Source of the DNA: Verticiella sediminum | GTDB lineage: Bacteria > Pseudomonadota > Gammaproteobacteria > Burkholderiales > Burkholderiaceae_B | DNA length: 64,000 bases | Assembly (NCBI RefSeq): GCF_007558815.1 | Contig: NZ_VLTJ01000044.1 | Location: 1 to 64,000 of the forward strand | Direction of reading: 5' to 3' | In this document: piece after piece, positions 62,979 through 64,000 of the stretch | Layout of the letters: each line of letters starts with the position of its first letter | How positions within the stretch are numbered: the stretch's first letter is position 1 | Position numbers and translations under genes: made by a program | The notes under the pieces: model-generated | Databases searched by the model: none | What the model was told of the DNA's origin: nothing | Seen by the model: only the letters and a program-made list of their open reading frames with translations

Positions 62979-63143
62979 ATGCTGATCGCTTTCGAGACCG
63001 TGTTGGTGATCGTGTTCCTGTCCCTGGTCGCTCTGGGCATTGCCTTGCTGGGCGATCACGTCACGCAGGTGTTGTCGCGCAACGACCCGTGGCCGACGGT
63101 CAAGCGGGGGCGCCGCCTGGGCACCAGGCAGCAAGGGCATTGA
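62979..63143 (+). CDS. Small membrane protein (54 residues) of unknown function
   Basis: The protein begins MLIAFETVLVIVFLSLVALG and has one membrane helix (about 3-24), then a short polar tail with a DPWPTVKRGRR stretch, so the tail is probably cytoplasmic by the positive-inside rule. AGGAG lies seven bases before the ATG, and a complete sigma-54 promoter stands 64 bases upstream. I do not recognise a family. Clean signals on both the DNA and RNA level make it a real gene. It lies alone between the initiator tRNA and scpB. Confidence 0.75.
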   Translation: MLIAFETVLVIVFLSLVALGIALLGDHVTQVLSRNDPWPTVKRGRRLGTRQQGH

Positions 63144-63485
63144 ATCCTCGCGACGGGACGCCGTGACGACCGACGCACCCTCGCACGCCAGCGCCACCCG
63201 CTCGCGTGCAGAAATGCCTTTATCGCGAAAGCGCGCTGTGTTACGATCCTTGCGTGGCTCACAGTGTGGTCATGCCGCTTGAAGGCATGCCGATCACCGG
63301 CTGGGCACACATGCAATAGGAATCGATACGTTCGCTGCGCCGCCAGGCGCCCCTGGAAGCGGACTGATTCACTTCTCGCGCGGCACCAACCTTCCATCTC
63401 CGGCGCCAACGCCGGTCGCTGCGCGAATCCACGATCTTAGCTTTGCCAGCGGGCACTCCCGCTTATTTCGACTCACGCTGAGCCT

Positions 63486-64000
63486 ATGAACACCAGCGAG
63501 GCCAAGCTCGTCCTGGAGACCGCATTGCTATGCGCCCAGGCTCCGCTCGCGCTGTCCGACCTGCGCCGTCTGTTCGACAACGATCTGGATGCGGGCGAAG
63601 TCCGCGACCTGCTCGAGGAGCTGCGCGAGGATTGGGGGCAGCGCGGACTGGAACTGGTCACGCTTGCTTCGGGCTGGCGCTTTCAGAGCCGGGCTGCGAT
63701 GCAGATCTATCTGGAGCGCCTGACGCCGGAGCGGCCGCCCAAGTATTCGCGCGCTGCGCTCGAGACGCTGGCGATCATCGCGTATCGACAGCCGGTGACG
63801 CGGGGCGACATCGAGGAAATCCGCGGCGTGACCGTCTCCACCAACGTGGTGCGCGCCCTGGAGGACCGTGGCTGGATCGAGGTCATCGGCCATCGCGAAG
63901 CGCCCGGGCGGCCCGCCCTGCTCGGCACGACGCGGCAGTTCCTGGACGATCTCGGCCTGGCGGCGCTGGACGAATTGCCGCCGATCGACGAGCCCCAGGC
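63486..64000 (+). CDS. scpB: Segregation and condensation protein B, 3' end outside window
   Basis: The first 171 codons are present. ScpB partners ScpA and SMC in chromosome organisation. Signs are the two winged-helix domains, with [56 protein letters not shown], the [21 protein letters not shown] wing and [19 protein letters not shown]. The start at 63486 matches the family N-terminus. The 342 bases before it (63144-63485) show no gene and no convincing promoter. The frame runs off the window without a stop. Confidence 0.95.
   Translation, partial: MNTSEAKLVLETALLCAQAPLALSDLRRLFDNDLDAGEVRDLLEELREDWGQRGLELVTLASGWRFQSRAAMQIYLERLTPERPPKYSRAALETLAIIAYRQPVTRGDIEEIRGVTVSTNVVRALEDRGWIEVIGHREAPGRPALLGTTRQFLDDLGLAALDELPPIDEPQ

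Noticed and set aside
63056-63456. Minus-strand frames upstream of scpB
   Set aside because: Arg-rich, no ribosome sites, no recognisable domain.

Overview
The window is GC-rich chromosomal DNA from a betaproteobacterium of the order Burkholderiales, most probably an Alcaligenaceae member close to Bordetella or Achromobacter. The reasons are four Bug-type (tripartite tricarboxylate receptor) periplasmic binding proteins without nearby permeases, three MmgE/PrpD paralogues, and the housekeeping blocks rsmB-purN, ribF-ileS-lspA-coaBC, rapZ-rlpA, and recA-recX beside a TctDE-like two-component pair. The genus is an inference. I see no plasmid, phage, CRISPR array, integrase or intact insertion sequence.

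Layout. 1-235: frameshifted tail of an Rpn/YhgA-like protein. 488-9465: BepA-like protease, TRAP-type binding protein, LeuA with a possible leader peptide, SMP-30 lactonase, acyl desaturase and rsmB. 9455-16174: purN, ribF, ileS, lspA, coaBC. 16307-32046: an accessory catabolic block of 13 genes (four transport or envelope proteins, an old-yellow-enzyme-type reductase, three MmgE/PrpD proteins, an MBL hydrolase, LysR, OmpW, and a pepE-DUF1177-aroM-Bug operon under an IclR regulator) lying between coaBC and dut. 32202: dut. 32699-38931: a divergent acyl-CoA ligase locus with a GntR regulator, in which a ligase and the tail of an enoyl-CoA hydratase are duplicated. 38993-42005: ehuBCDA, an ectoine/hydroxyectoine importer. 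42188-49076: rapZ, rlpA, truncated haemoglobin, an FtsX-type permease and a two-subunit CoA transferase. 49449: ETF-ubiquinone oxidoreductase. 51216-56999: an N-carbamoyl amino acid and diaminopropionate degradation cluster with an RpiR regulator and a polar amino acid binding protein. 57184-62284: recX, recA (SOS promoter), a TctDE-like two-component system and an AmiD-like amidase. 62434-64000: initiator tRNA-Met, a 54-residue membrane protein behind a textbook sigma-54 promoter, and the start of scpB.

The accessory genes appear to form a scavenging repertoire for organic acids, CoA thioesters, peptides, N-carbamoyl amino acids and ectoine. Each set carries its own local regulator (LysR, IclR, GntR, RpiR), and several regulators sit beside clear inverted repeats. 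Least explained by known biology are the sigma-54-driven micro-protein, the nested palindrome before the IclR gene, the duplicated ligase cassette that keeps a 35-codon hydratase tail, and the recA-recX junction with two mutually exclusive RNA stems.
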